39,713 nucleotides of DNA from Clostridia bacterium (GCA_017466445.1 JAFTUC010000011.1:1-39713); one strand, 5' to 3'; shown: positions 25,862 to 33,847, counted from the stretch's first letter. The notes: generated by a model from the letters alone, not told the origin. Program-made: numbers and translations.

Positions 25862-26585
25862 TTTTGATCTCCTCCGATGCTGTATTTTCAATATCTTCTG
25901 TAGCTTCCTCTGCCTCAGCTTCCGACGTCTGCGCCGTAGCATGAGCTGCATTAAGCGCCTCTGCCTCGGCGGCACGTCTTCTCAGCTCCTCAAGCTCTGC
26001 GAGAAGCTCCTCATTGGATGCGGACGCGGCAGGTGCGGCAGGTGCGGTAGGTTTCTGCTCGCCGTCCTTCTTTTTGAAGAAATCGGGGAGGAAGACGAGA
26101 AGTATCAGCAGAAGTCCGACTCCTATAGCAATATAGGTTCCGGGGGGATTCTGAATAAAATCGGCAACGTATCCGAGAAGCGGAATGCTGAACACGGGAA
26201 CGCCGATAACGTTCTTGAAGAGGACCGGTTGTCTGTCCTCGTCCTTGTTCGCATCACCCTTTGTGTATATCTTCTGCTCCTCGTAGTCGATCCTTACGAC
26301 GCGGTGAGTTGCGACGGTAAGAGTGTTATCGACAACGAAGGTTATCGGAGTACCGACCTTCACGGGAGAATCCTTACTGTTTGTTATTTCGTTTACCTTG
26401 ACCTCGTCAACGTAGATCAGGTCGCCCTTGCTGTATTTCGGCTCCATACTTCCCGAAATTACGTTAAAAACACGAAGACCGATTATTCGTGAGCCAAGCA
26501 AAAAGATCGCAAACATAACGAGAATGACTACAAGCACGGTGGAAACGATATTCCACACCTTTTCAAATTTAGTTTTCGTTTGCAT
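25851..26585 (-). CDS. sipW: SipW-like type I signal peptidase with coiled-coil tail
   Basis: 244 residues from the ATG at 26585; a GTG 15 bases earlier is less likely. One TM segment (~14-31), then catalytic Ser46 in ISGSMEP, His94 in ATHRV and Asp111/115 in KGDANKDED. This Ser-His-Asp set with His instead of Lys marks the ER/archaeal-type subfamily, whose B. subtilis member SipW (Ser47, His87, Asp106) cuts TasA. A second TM (~148-168) is followed by ~75 cytoplasmic residues with a Pro/Ala-rich linker and heptads (EELLAELEELRRRAAEAEALNA). Its own position, directly before a TasA-like gene, fixes the substrates. The coiled-coil tail is absent from B. subtilis SipW as I know it. Confidence 0.92.
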   Translation of the reverse strand: MQTKTKFEKVWNIVSTVLVVILVMFAIFLLGSRIIGLRVFNVISGSMEPKYSKGDLIYVDEVKVNEITNSKDSPVKVGTPITFVVDNTLTVATHRVVRIDYEEQKIYTKGDANKDEDRQPVLFKNVIGVPVFSIPLLGYVADFIQNPPGTYIAIGVGLLLILLVFLPDFFKKKDGEQKPTAPAAPAASASNEELLAELEELRRRAAEAEALNAAHATAQTSEAEAEEATEDIENTASEEIKNDD

Positions 26586-27384
26586 CCTTCTCCACCTCAC
26601 TGTCGTTTGTACTTTCCTGTGCGGTCTCGTCCTTGGGTGCGGTCGGCTCTCCCGATCCCGTCACCGTTGCCGTCGAAACACCCTGTGCCTCAAGCTGAGC
26701 CTTAAGCGCCTGGAGCTCCTTCATCATTTCAAGAGAAGCCTGACGCTCCTGCTCGAGCTGGATACGCTCTTCCTTCATAGCGTCGGTCTGCTCTGCCTTG
26801 TAGCGCTTGAACAGGCTGATGCTCTTTATCGCCTGATATATTATAAGAAGCATAAAGGGGGTGAATATGCAAATGAAGTATCCCTGCGGCTGCTTTAAGA
26901 AGTTGAAGAAGTTTCCGACGTTCGGGATATGGGTGACGTACTTACCTCTTATAAACTCGTAAGTAACGACGGTCTCATCGCTCGTATCTGTGTTAGTACC
27001 GTAGGTAACGAATCCGGGGCGACCCTCAGCGGTGGTCTTTCTGTCGATCGCGTGGGTTATATTGCTTCCGTACGGAACACCCGACGGATCGTTTTTGTTA
27101 AGTGACTGGAAGGTAATGACGTCTCCCGGCTTAAGGGTGGAGGGGTCCTTTACGTTCTTGACTATTACAAGGTCACCGGCATTGAAATGAATGGGGAAAT
27201 CCTTGTTTTTCTCGGACTCGCTCATCGAGTCAGTAAGTACGATAAACGCCTTGAAGCCGAAGATCTCTCTATCGTTGCGGTCGAACACGGAGACCGAGAT
27301 GATAGTGAATACCATCATAAAGATAGCAAGAGCCACAACGAGATAAACAAGTATGTTTTTTATTATATTGAGCGCCTTTTTCAT
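26569..27384 (-). CDS. Second SipW-like signal peptidase, coiled-coil tail
   Basis: 271 residues from the ATG at 27384 (MKKALNIIKNI), chosen because GGAGG lies just upstream and overlaps the earlier in-frame ATG. TM1 ~11-31, Ser53 in LTDSMSE, His111 in ITHAIDR, and YGTNTDTSD where SipW has the Asp motif. LKPGDVITF between them is typical. A long insertion around FPIHFNAGDL makes the catalytic box unlike its neighbour's. TM2 (~182-202) leads to a heptad-rich tail (EERIQLEQERQASLEMMKELQALKAQLEAQ) and an acidic end. It overlaps the next peptidase gene by 17 bases. Catalytic set complete; division of labour with the other peptidase unknown. Confidence 0.88.
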   Translation of the reverse strand: MKKALNIIKNILVYLVVALAIFMMVFTIISVSVFDRNDREIFGFKAFIVLTDSMSESEKNKDFPIHFNAGDLVIVKNVKDPSTLKPGDVITFQSLNKNDPSGVPYGSNITHAIDRKTTAEGRPGFVTYGTNTDTSDETVVTYEFIRGKYVTHIPNVGNFFNFLKQPQGYFICIFTPFMLLIIYQAIKSISLFKRYKAEQTDAMKEERIQLEQERQASLEMMKELQALKAQLEAQGVSTATVTGSGEPTAPKDETAQESTNDSEVEKDANEN

Positions 27385-27485
27385 GCGTTCCTCCATAAAT
27401 GTATTATGTGTAAAAAAGCCGAATACGCCTATTTTTTCATAGAAAAACGGGCATGTTCCGTTCTTTTACGGGAGAAAATTCCCTT

Positions 27486-27517
27486 TGTCCCACCCGCCCG
27501 CGTGAGCGGGTGGGACA
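27486..27517 (-). other. GC-rich hairpin between beta-helix protein and signal peptidase genes
   Basis: TGTCCCACCCGC (27486-27497) pairs with GCGGGTGGGACA (27506-27517) around an eight-base loop. The minus-strand sequence after it is AAAGGGAATTTTC, without a U-tract. It lies just after the stop of the first gene of the operon. Partial termination or 3'-end protection of the first transcript would make that protein more abundant than the peptidases. Confidence 0.7.
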
Positions 27518-27535
27518 GAAAGGAGAGATTTTCAA

Positions 27536-29800
27536 TTAATAAACGTCAACGCCGTCAACTACAACGTTAAGCTTATCGGTACCCATGGAGTTCTTGTTTG
27601 CCCAGAGGGTAGTACCGGTATTGATGCCCTTGTCGTTGATCTCGTAACCGTTAACGGTGGTGTTATTAACGATGAGCTCATAAGACTTGCCATAATCGTT
27701 ACCGATCTCGATAGCTGCCTTAAGGTCGGTTAGACCGCCGTTATCGTTGAAGGTGCATCCGTTTACGGTAAGCTTGGTGTTAGCCGTACCGTAGAGAAGG
27801 AGTGCCTTACCGTCAGAGTTGAATGTACAGTTATTGAAGGTTGCAGTAGGAGCGCCCCAAGTCCAGATGTTGTAAACGTCTCCAGTTACGTTGAATGTGC
27901 AGTTGTTGAATACACTATCTCCGTAAAGTGTATAGGTTCCGTTGAAGGTGCAGTTGTTGTAAGTTGCATTGCATCTTGCGTAACCGATATAAGTGGAGCT
28001 GTTGGTGGTGATCGTAATGTTCTCGAAGGTTACAGTAGATCCGTCGAGACCGTAATCACAGTTTTCTCCGCCGGTACCAACCTTAGTTACAGCAACAGTG
28101 GTGTCACCGGTTCCTACAAATGTAAGACCGGTCTTGCCCTGTGCGGCGGAAGGAATGACGTAATTACCGGAGCTAAGGAATACGGTGTCAGCGCCATCTG
28201 CGATTGCAGTACCAAGCGCAGCGTTGTCATCTGCAGTCGCCGCCTTGGTAGATATAGTCACATTCTTTATGGTGTTATCGAATACGTTTGCAGGAGCAAG
28301 TGCATTAGAAACAACAGTGCCGGGCTGATATGCAGAAGTATCTGCTGCACCTACTGTTACGGTATCAACAGTGTTGTTGCGAACCTTGACGTTAACGTTT
28401 ACCTGTGCTATAAGACCTGCAGCGCGGTTGCCTGCGTATACAGTTACATTTTTGACGGTGTTATGCGCAACTGTTGCCTCTGATCCTGAAGTTACAACAT
28501 AACCTGCGAGACCGCCTGCTTCCTTACCAGTTGCAACTACGGAACTGTCGATAACCTTACAGCCGTTAACTGCGCCATAGGAATAACCAACTATACCACC
28601 GACATAGTCGACACCGGAAATTGTTGCGTTCTTTACGGTAACATTAGAAATGTTGTGATCCGCAGAGCCTATAAGAGCACCGTTTGTAGCCTTAACATTT
28701 TCCAGAGTAAGATTGGAGAATGTAGCGCGAGCCTTATCAGCAAACAAACCGGTTGTTGTATTGATATTGCGAATAGTGTGATAGTTGCCATCAAAGGCAG
28801 AAGCGCCGGTGCTCTGACCAAGTACAATGTTAACGGGCGCGAGTGCCTTGTTATTGAGATCAATGTCGGTCTCAAGGCTTACTGTCCACTTACTGCTGTA
28901 GTAGTAATTAGCGCCTGCACCGTTTGCATAGTTGGTGTAGGTAGTTCCATTACCGTCGGTGTAGAACTCAGCCCACTTTGCGCTCAGAGTGCTGAGGTAT
29001 GCAAATGCAGCGGCATCCTTAACGTGAACGGTCTGCGTTGCGCCGTCAACTACAAGAGTCTCGGGCATCTCTGCAGGAACTGTGCCGTCCCAAACGGAGT
29101 AAGCAGCATTTTTATCATAATCATTTCCGAAGCTATCGTTTTCAGCAGCGAGCTGAGTTGCGTAGAGCTCTACGCCCATCTCGATGGAGGGAGCCTCCGT
29201 TCCGGTCTTGTAGTTAGCCTCATTACCAACGGTAGTGGGCATGTAGATGATAAGTGCTACATAGTCCTCGTCGTTTGCGCCATCCTTGGCATCAAGACTC
29301 GTGGTCTCGCCGTTATACGCTCTGAGTCCCATCTCGGTTCCTGCAGCAGCGATAGCGGTATCGCGGGTGTAAGTACCAACTTCAGCCTCGGCGATATCAA
29401 CTACCTTGAATACGAGATAATCGGAGAGATAGAATATCTTGCCGTCAACGTTTGTTCCGGCAACTTCGCTGTAAACGTTAACATTCAGCTGATATTTGAG
29501 AGCGAGAGTTCCAAGGTTGGATACCTTAAGGTAAGCCACCTCGGTGTGTCCGGGCTCCCAAAGGGCGTTAGGATCAAAAATATCCTCTGCGCCTTCAACG
29601 GATTCCCATCTGTCAAATTTGCCGTTATCGAACTTGGCATATTCAAGTTCAACGTCGAGATTTCCGGCAACGATCTTGTTCTTTCCGCTCTTTACCGAAT
29701 CGGTGAACCAAGCGAAAGTGGTGCCTATGAGCATAGTGAAGCAAAGTACCAAGGATATAACGCTTGCAACCAATGCTCTTCTGGTTGTCTTTTTCGTCAT
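27536..29800 (-). CDS. Large TasA-like/beta-helix fusion surface protein
   Basis: 754 residues. The signal ends GTTFAWFTDSVKSGKNKIVAG, the SipW-type junction. Residues ~30-230 are a TasA/camelysin-like domain (DVELEYAKFDNG, EPGHTEVAYLKVSNLGTLALKYQLNV, YVALIIYMPTTVGNEANY). Residues ~235-330 form a linker with an aromatic patch. From ~330 the protein is repetitive: GLUG-like turns (VGGIVGYSYGAVNGC, AGGLAGYVV) around 397-445 and at ~608-680 four rungs of the NNCTFN type (YNNCTFNGT, FNNCTFNVT, FNNCTFNSD, NGCTFNDNG), typical of a right-handed parallel beta-helix. There is no wall anchor. AAGGAGG precedes the ATG. It is probably a fibre subunit or cap carrying a glycan-binding or adhesive beta-helix. 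Function inferred from architecture. Confidence 0.88.
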   Translation of the reverse strand: MTKKTTRRALVASVISLVLCFTMLIGTTFAWFTDSVKSGKNKIVAGNLDVELEYAKFDNGKFDRWESVEGAEDIFDPNALWEPGHTEVAYLKVSNLGTLALKYQLNVNVYSEVAGTNVDGKIFYLSDYLVFKVVDIAEAEVGTYTRDTAIAAAGTEMGLRAYNGETTSLDAKDGANDEDYVALIIYMPTTVGNEANYKTGTEAPSIEMGVELYATQLAAENDSFGNDYDKNAAYSVWDGTVPAEMPETLVVDGATQTVHVKDAAAFAYLSTLSAKWAEFYTDGNGTTYTNYANGAGANYYYSSKWTVSLETDIDLNNKALAPVNIVLGQSTGASAFDGNYHTIRNINTTTGLFADKARATFSNLTLENVKATNGALIGSADHNISNVTVKNATISGVDYVGGIVGYSYGAVNGCKVIDSSVVATGKEAGGLAGYVVTSGSEATVAHNTVKNVTVYAGNRAAGLIAQVNVNVKVRNNTVDTVTVGAADTSAYQPGTVVSNALAPANVFDNTIKNVTISTKAATADDNAALGTAIADGADTVFLSSGNYVIPSAAQGKTGLTFVGTGDTTVAVTKVGTGGENCDYGLDGSTVTFENITITTNSSTYIGYARCNATYNNCTFNGTYTLYGDSVFNNCTFNVTGDVYNIWTWGAPTATFNNCTFNSDGKALLLYGTANTKLTVNGCTFNDNGGLTDLKAAIEIGNDYGKSYELIVNNTTVNGYEINDKGINTGTTLWANKNSMGTDKLNVVVDGVDVY

Positions 29801-29957
29801 TTTCTTTTCCTCCTTATATAAATTTTAATAACGAAAATGTATTCCTCCGCCGTATTTGGGCGAAAATACCTAAAATAACGTCCGCGCAGAGAGAATGCCG
29901 CCTATTTTGCCTCGTTTTTGCGCGCAAAATGATATGTATCGACTCTACGACTTCTAA

Positions 29958-29986
29958 AGTATAGCACACTTCTTTCAAAAAATCAA
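29958..29986 (-). promoter_or_regulatory. Sigma-A promoter of the TasA-like/SipW operon
   Basis: Minus-strand TTGATT (29986-29981), 17-base spacer, TATACT (29963-29958). The predicted start site leaves a leader of ~150 bases before the ATG at 29800, which contains the dyad TTTTGCGCGCAAAA. I do not recognise a riboswitch in the leader. Confidence 0.72.
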
Positions 29987-30379
29987 TAGTTTAACCGAAT
30001 ATTTTTTTGTTTTTTCCTAAATCGGGCACTTTTTGTGAAAATTTTATAGATTTTACTATGTCTTATCCTTCATTTTTTGTAAGCCGTTTATCGATAAAAA
30101 GTACACAATTTCGCCGTATTTTTCGCTATTTTTAAATAAAACGGCGCTTTTTCGGCAGATGTCCGCATTTTCGGACATTATGCGTTATGTACAATACTTT
30201 TCGGTTAGTTATTTTTTTAACAACGTTTTAACATTTTTTCTTACTGTAACGCCGTTACCGTGGGAGTCTTGTTCCTTACGCGAATCAACGCGGAAAGCGG
30301 TAAGGAACTCGGGAGCGGATCTACAGAAGCAAAAGTCAACAAAAATTACAGCAAGTTTCAAAAAATACGCTTTTATTGC
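29987..30379. other. Geneless divergent region between fibre operon and SCIFF unit
   Basis: About 390 AT-rich bases without a convincing gene on either strand. Two hairpins are visible: ATGTCCG/CGGACAT at 30159-30178 and GTTCCTTAC/GTAAGGAAC at 30271-30308. They could belong to small RNAs, to a far-upstream leader, or to regulator sites for either side. Short open frames here have no ribosome sites. Confidence 0.5.
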
Positions 30380-30408
30380 TTGACTTATCAAAAAAAGCGT
30401 GCTATAAT
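30380..30408 (+). promoter_or_regulatory. Sigma-A promoter of SCIFF peptide gene
   Basis: TTGACT (30380-30385), 17-base spacer, perfect TATAAT (30403-30408), 33 bases before the peptide ATG; GGAGG is the ribosome site. Confidence 0.85.
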
Positions 30409-30441
30409 AAGACAAATATAAAATTTTACGGAGGAAAAACC

Positions 30442-30600
30442 ATGCGTATAAAGACTCTCGAGACCAAGAATCTCTGCGAAAGCGCAAAGAACGGCGGTTG
30501 CGGCGAATGCCAGACCTCTTGTCAGTCCGCTTGCAAGACCAGCTGCGGTATCGCTAATCAGCAGTGCGAAAGCACCAAGAAGGAAAAGGAAAGCAAGTAA
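30442..30600 (+). CDS. scfA: SCIFF ribosomally made peptide precursor (six-cysteine type)
   Basis: 52 residues. The leader MRIKTLETKNL and the Cys-rich core with GECQTSCQSACKTSC match the SCIFF family of Clostridia, in which a radical SAM enzyme makes Cys-to-alpha-carbon thioether bonds. The family pattern has six Cys; here they fall at 20, 23, 27, 31, 35 and 42. A seventh Cys at position 12 lies in the leader/core border (KNLCESAK), where other members usually have a non-Cys residue, to my recollection. The C-terminal KKEKESK tail is also longer than usual. The maturase gene follows 81 bases later after a hairpin. The biological role of the modified peptide is unknown; the family is nearly universal in Clostridia. 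Confidence 0.95.
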   Translation: MRIKTLETKNLCESAKNGGCGECQTSCQSACKTSCGIANQQCESTKKEKESK

Positions 30601-30615
30601 TCCGATTTCGCTCCG

Positions 30616-30643
30616 AATGCCGCCTCTTTCAGGCGGCATTTTT
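30616..30643 (+). terminator. Hairpin with T-tract between SCIFF peptide and maturase genes
   Basis: AATGCCGCCT (30616-30625) and AGGCGGCATT (30631-30640) with a five-base loop and TTTTT overlapping the arm end. It probably acts as a leaky terminator, so that the peptide is made in excess over the maturase. Confidence 0.8.
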
Positions 30644-30681
30644 GGTGAGCTTTTACATTATTTATTTAAGGAAGTATATTT

Positions 30682-32070
30682 ATGATACACGCATACAAGC
30701 TCGGCGGTATGAACATAGTTCTCGACACCTTTTCGGGATCTATCCACGTTGTGGACGATATCGCGTACGACATCATAACGAGCTACGAAACCAAGGAAAA
30801 AGAAGAAATAATCTCGGAGATCCTCGCAAAATATCCCGATCGCGCGGATGCGACACGCGAGGAGATTCTTGAATGTCTTGATCAGATAGAGGGTCTGAAG
30901 AGTGCGGGAAAGCTTTTTGCACCCGACACGTTCGAGCCTATGGCTGACACGCTCAAGAAAAAAACGTCGGGTGTTATCAAGGCGCTCTGTCTGCACGTCG
31001 CGCACACCTGCAATTTAAACTGCGAATACTGCTTTGCAAGTCAGGGCAAATATCACGGTGAGCGCGCCATAATGAGTCTTGAGGTCGGAAAGCGCGCGCT
31101 CGATTTTCTTATTGAAAATTCGGGACCCCGAAGAAATCTCGAGGTAGACTTCTTCGGCGGCGAGCCTCTTATGAATTTCGACATGATAAAGGAGCTCGTA
31201 AAGTACGCACGGGAGAGAGAAAAGGAGTGCTCTAAGAATTTCAGATTCACTCTGACGACAAACGGACTTCTTATCGACGACGACGTCATCGATTTTGCCA
31301 ATCGCGAGATGAGCAACGTCGTGCTGAGTCTTGACGGACGAAGGGAGATCCACGATCGCTACCGCATCGATTACGCCGGAAACGGAAGCTGGGAGCGGAT
31401 CGTTCCGAAGTTCCAAAAGCTCGTAGAGGCGCGCGGGAACAAGAATTATTACATGCGCGGAACCTTTACGCACGCAAATCCCGATTTCCTTTCGGATATT
31501 CAGACGATGCTCGATCTCGGATTCACCGAGCTCAGCATGGAGCCCGTGGTCAGCGCTCCCGGAGACGCGTCCGCGCTCACCGAGGAGGATCTTCCGATCG
31601 TTCTCGAGCAGTACGAAAAGCTCGCTGAGCTCATGCTAAAGCGCCATCGCGAGGGGCGTCCGTTTACCTTCTATCATTACATGATCGACCTTAAGGGCGG
31701 ACCCTGCATCTACAAGCGAGTTTCGGGCTGCGGCTCGGGAAGCGAATACATGGCGGTCACTCCGTGGGGAGATCTTTACCCCTGCCACCAGTTTGTCGGC
31801 GAAGAAAAGTTCAGACTCGGCGATATCTGGACCGGAGTTACGAATCTTGAAAAGCAATCCGAATTTTCCTCCTGCAACGTATACACGCGTCCCGAATGCA
31901 AGGACTGTTGGGCAAAGCTTTACTGCTCGGGCGGTTGCGCGGCAAACGCGTATCACTCGACAGGCTCTGTAAACGGAGTCTACAAGTACGGCTGCGAGCT
32001 CTTCAAGAAGCGAATGGAATGTGCCATCATGCTTGAAGCGGCAAAGCTTGAGGAACTTGAGGAAGAATAA
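30682..32070 (+). CDS. scfB: Radical SAM SCIFF peptide maturase
   Basis: 462 residues. The N-terminal ~90 residues are a peptide-recognition (RRE/PqqD-like) region. The radical SAM CX3CX2C is Cys110, Cys114, Cys117 (CNLNCEYC), followed by DFFGGEPLMNF. The C-terminal SPASM domain carries the auxiliary-cluster Cys: Cys342, Cys350 in SGCGSGSEY, YPCHQF, and CKDCWAKLYCSGGC. This is the expected arrangement for thioether-forming SCIFF maturases such as CteB. It uses SAM to abstract hydrogens from core residues of the peptide encoded just upstream. AAGGAAG is the ribosome site. No transporter or protease gene for the product follows. Confidence 0.95.
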   Translation: MIHAYKLGGMNIVLDTFSGSIHVVDDIAYDIITSYETKEKEEIISEILAKYPDRADATREEILECLDQIEGLKSAGKLFAPDTFEPMADTLKKKTSGVIKALCLHVAHTCNLNCEYCFASQGKYHGERAIMSLEVGKRALDFLIENSGPRRNLEVDFFGGEPLMNFDMIKELVKYAREREKECSKNFRFTLTTNGLLIDDDVIDFANREMSNVVLSLDGRREIHDRYRIDYAGNGSWERIVPKFQKLVEARGNKNYYMRGTFTHANPDFLSDIQTMLDLGFTELSMEPVVSAPGDASALTEEDLPIVLEQYEKLAELMLKRHREGRPFTFYHYMIDLKGGPCIYKRVSGCGSGSEYMAVTPWGDLYPCHQFVGEEKFRLGDIWTGVTNLEKQSEFSSCNVYTRPECKDCWAKLYCSGGCAANAYHSTGSVNGVYKYGCELFKKRMECAIMLEAAKLEELEEE

Positions 32071-32081
32071 TATTTTAAATT

Positions 32082-33434
32082 ATGAAGACTCCAATATACG
32101 ATTTTGCACGCAAGTACGCGGACAGCGATCCTATCCGCATGCACATGCCCGGTCACAAGGGGGTCCCATCCCTTCTCGGAGTCGAGTCTCTTGACATAAC
32201 CGAGATCGGCGGTGCGGACATTCTATACGATGCCCGCGGGATAATAAAGGAGAGCCGCGAGAACGCTTCCCGACTTTTTAAAAGCGGAGCGAGCTTTTAT
32301 TCGACCGAGGGCTCTTCCCTTTCGATCCGTGCGATGCTATATCTGATACTTATGCACGCCAAAAGTGAGGGAAAGCGTCCTCTCATCCTTGCCGCACGAA
32401 ACGCTCACAAGGTCTTTTCGAGTGCTTCGGCGCTTCTCGACATCGATATCGATTGGATCCTTCCAAAAAGCGGCGAGGGTCTTATCTCATGCACGGTCGA
32501 GCCCGACAGACTCGACTTACTGCTTTCATCCTACAAACACGAAAAGCCAACTGCCGTATATCTGACAAGTCCCGACTATCTCGGCAATATTGCGGACATT
32601 TCGGGCATTGCGAGGGTATGCAGATCTCACGGCGTCCTTCTTGCCGTTGACAATGCGCACGGAGCATATCTCGCTTTTCTCGAGCCGTCTATGCATCCCA
32701 TTGCGCTCGGAGCGCACGTCTGTGCCGATTCTGCGCACAAGACCCTGCCCGTTCTTACGGGCGGCGGATATCTGCACGTATCAAAGGACGCTCCCGAAAT
32801 ATTTTTCACGCATGCCGAGCGAGCGATGTCGACCTTTGCATCTACGAGTCCATCGTATCTCATACTTCAGTCGCTCGATCTTGCAAACGATTATCTTGAC
32901 AAAAATTACAGAAAAGATCTTTCTGCCTTTACAAAAAAGGTAGATGTTTTGAAAAAAAGGCTTTCGGAGACAGGATATCTTCTTATCGGAAGCGAACCTC
33001 TCAAGCTGACCGTTTCGGCAAAGTCTTACGGATACACGGGAAGCGAGCTTGCGGATATACTCTTCTCTCACGGCATAATATGTGAATTCAGCGATCCCGA
33101 TTTTACGGTGCTTATGATGACTCCCGAGTCATCCGAGGAATCGCTCGAAAGGCTTTCGGAGATCCTTCTATCTATAGAAAAGAGGGTACCGATAGATACG
33201 GCCATGCCGAGCGTCGGCACTGTAAAAAGGGTACTTTCCCCAAGAGACGCTATGCTCTCCCCAGCGTGCGAGATCCCGATACACAAGAGTGTCGGAAGGA
33301 TACTTGCCTGCGAATCGGTAGGATGTCCTCCCGCGATACCGATCGTTATCTGCGGCGAGGAGATAAGCGAGGACTCGGTGAGGATATTTGAATATTACGG
33401 CATAAAAACGGTGATATGCACCGAAAAAAATTGA
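32082..33434 (+). CDS. Orn/Lys/Arg decarboxylase family PLP enzyme
   Basis: 450 residues. MHMPGHKG near residue 20 is the family's N-terminal signature, and Lys220 in DSAHKTLPVL is the PLP Schiff-base lysine. Fold type I with a C-terminal domain (~330-450) typical of the short SpeA/YaaO-like branch in Bacillota rather than the 700-residue inducible enzymes. It should decarboxylate arginine, lysine or ornithine to a polyamine precursor in the cytoplasm; the substrate cannot be told. It starts 11 bases after the SCIFF maturase stop with no strong ribosome site of its own, so it may depend on coupling with that gene. Confidence 0.9.
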   Translation: MKTPIYDFARKYADSDPIRMHMPGHKGVPSLLGVESLDITEIGGADILYDARGIIKESRENASRLFKSGASFYSTEGSSLSIRAMLYLILMHAKSEGKRPLILAARNAHKVFSSASALLDIDIDWILPKSGEGLISCTVEPDRLDLLLSSYKHEKPTAVYLTSPDYLGNIADISGIARVCRSHGVLLAVDNAHGAYLAFLEPSMHPIALGAHVCADSAHKTLPVLTGGGYLHVSKDAPEIFFTHAERAMSTFASTSPSYLILQSLDLANDYLDKNYRKDLSAFTKKVDVLKKRLSETGYLLIGSEPLKLTVSAKSYGYTGSELADILFSHGIICEFSDPDFTVLMMTPESSEESLERLSEILLSIEKRVPIDTAMPSVGTVKRVLSPRDAMLSPACEIPIHKSVGRILACESVGCPPAIPIVICGEEISEDSVRIFEYYGIKTVICTEKN

Positions 33435-33448
33435 AAGGCGGAATTACT

Positions 33449-33847
33449 ATGGCACCCAAGATCACAGGAATACACCACATTGCGCTCAAGGCGCGCGGAA
33501 CTGAAAATTACAGACAGATGTTTGAGTTTTATCACGAGATCCTCGGACTTCCGATAGTAAGGACATGGGGAGAAGGCGAAGGAAGCGGCGCGATGCTCGA
33601 CACGGGTGCGGGCATGCTTGAGATCTTCGCAAACGCTCCCGACCGTCTCGGAGAGGGCGCGCTCCGTCACATAGCTTTTGCAGTCGAGGACGTTGATGCT
33701 TGCATCGAAGCGGTACGCAAGGCGGGATATACTGTCACAATGGAGCCTCGCGACATCGTAATAGCATCCGAGCCTCCATTCCCCGCAAGAATCGCCTTCT
33801 GCACAGGTCCGGTGGGCGAGGACGTTGAGTTCTTTACAGAAAAATAA
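33449..33847 (+). CDS. VOC-family (glyoxalase/bleomycin resistance) protein
   Basis: 132 residues from the ATG at 33449, with AAAGGCGG upstream; an earlier in-frame ATG lies inside the preceding gene. Two beta-alpha-beta3 modules are visible: ITGIHHIALKARGTENYRQMFEFYHEILGLP and then LRHIAFAVEDVDACIEAVRKAG. Likely metal ligands are His in HHIAL, Glu in MLEIF, His in LRHIAF and Glu near the end. Members include methylmalonyl-CoA epimerase, glyoxalase I and dioxygenases, so the reaction is open. It lies 14 bases after the decarboxylase gene. Confidence 0.88.
   Translation: MAPKITGIHHIALKARGTENYRQMFEFYHEILGLPIVRTWGEGEGSGAMLDTGAGMLEIFANAPDRLGEGALRHIAFAVEDVDACIEAVRKAGYTVTMEPRDIVIASEPPFPARIAFCTGPVGEDVEFFTEK

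Noticed and set aside
25862-25975. Arg-rich N-terminal extension of the TasA-like protein
   Set aside because: It overlaps the signal peptidase gene in another frame; the real start at 25861 has GGAGGAG and a proper signal peptide.
27765-27975. CRISPR-like or tandem DNA repeat in the minus-strand gene
   Set aside because: The similar units encode beta-helix rungs in one frame, vary in length and have no spacers.
28655-29821. Plus-strand 388-residue frame
   Set aside because: Antisense to the beta-helix fusion protein; composition is that of a complement frame of repetitive DNA.
29801-29957. c-di-GMP or other riboswitch in the fibre operon leader
   Set aside because: None of the conserved core sequences known to me is present; only a short dyad is seen.
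30159-30383. Small plus-strand frame in the divergent region
   Set aside because: No ribosome site, low-complexity start, and it runs through the SCIFF promoter.
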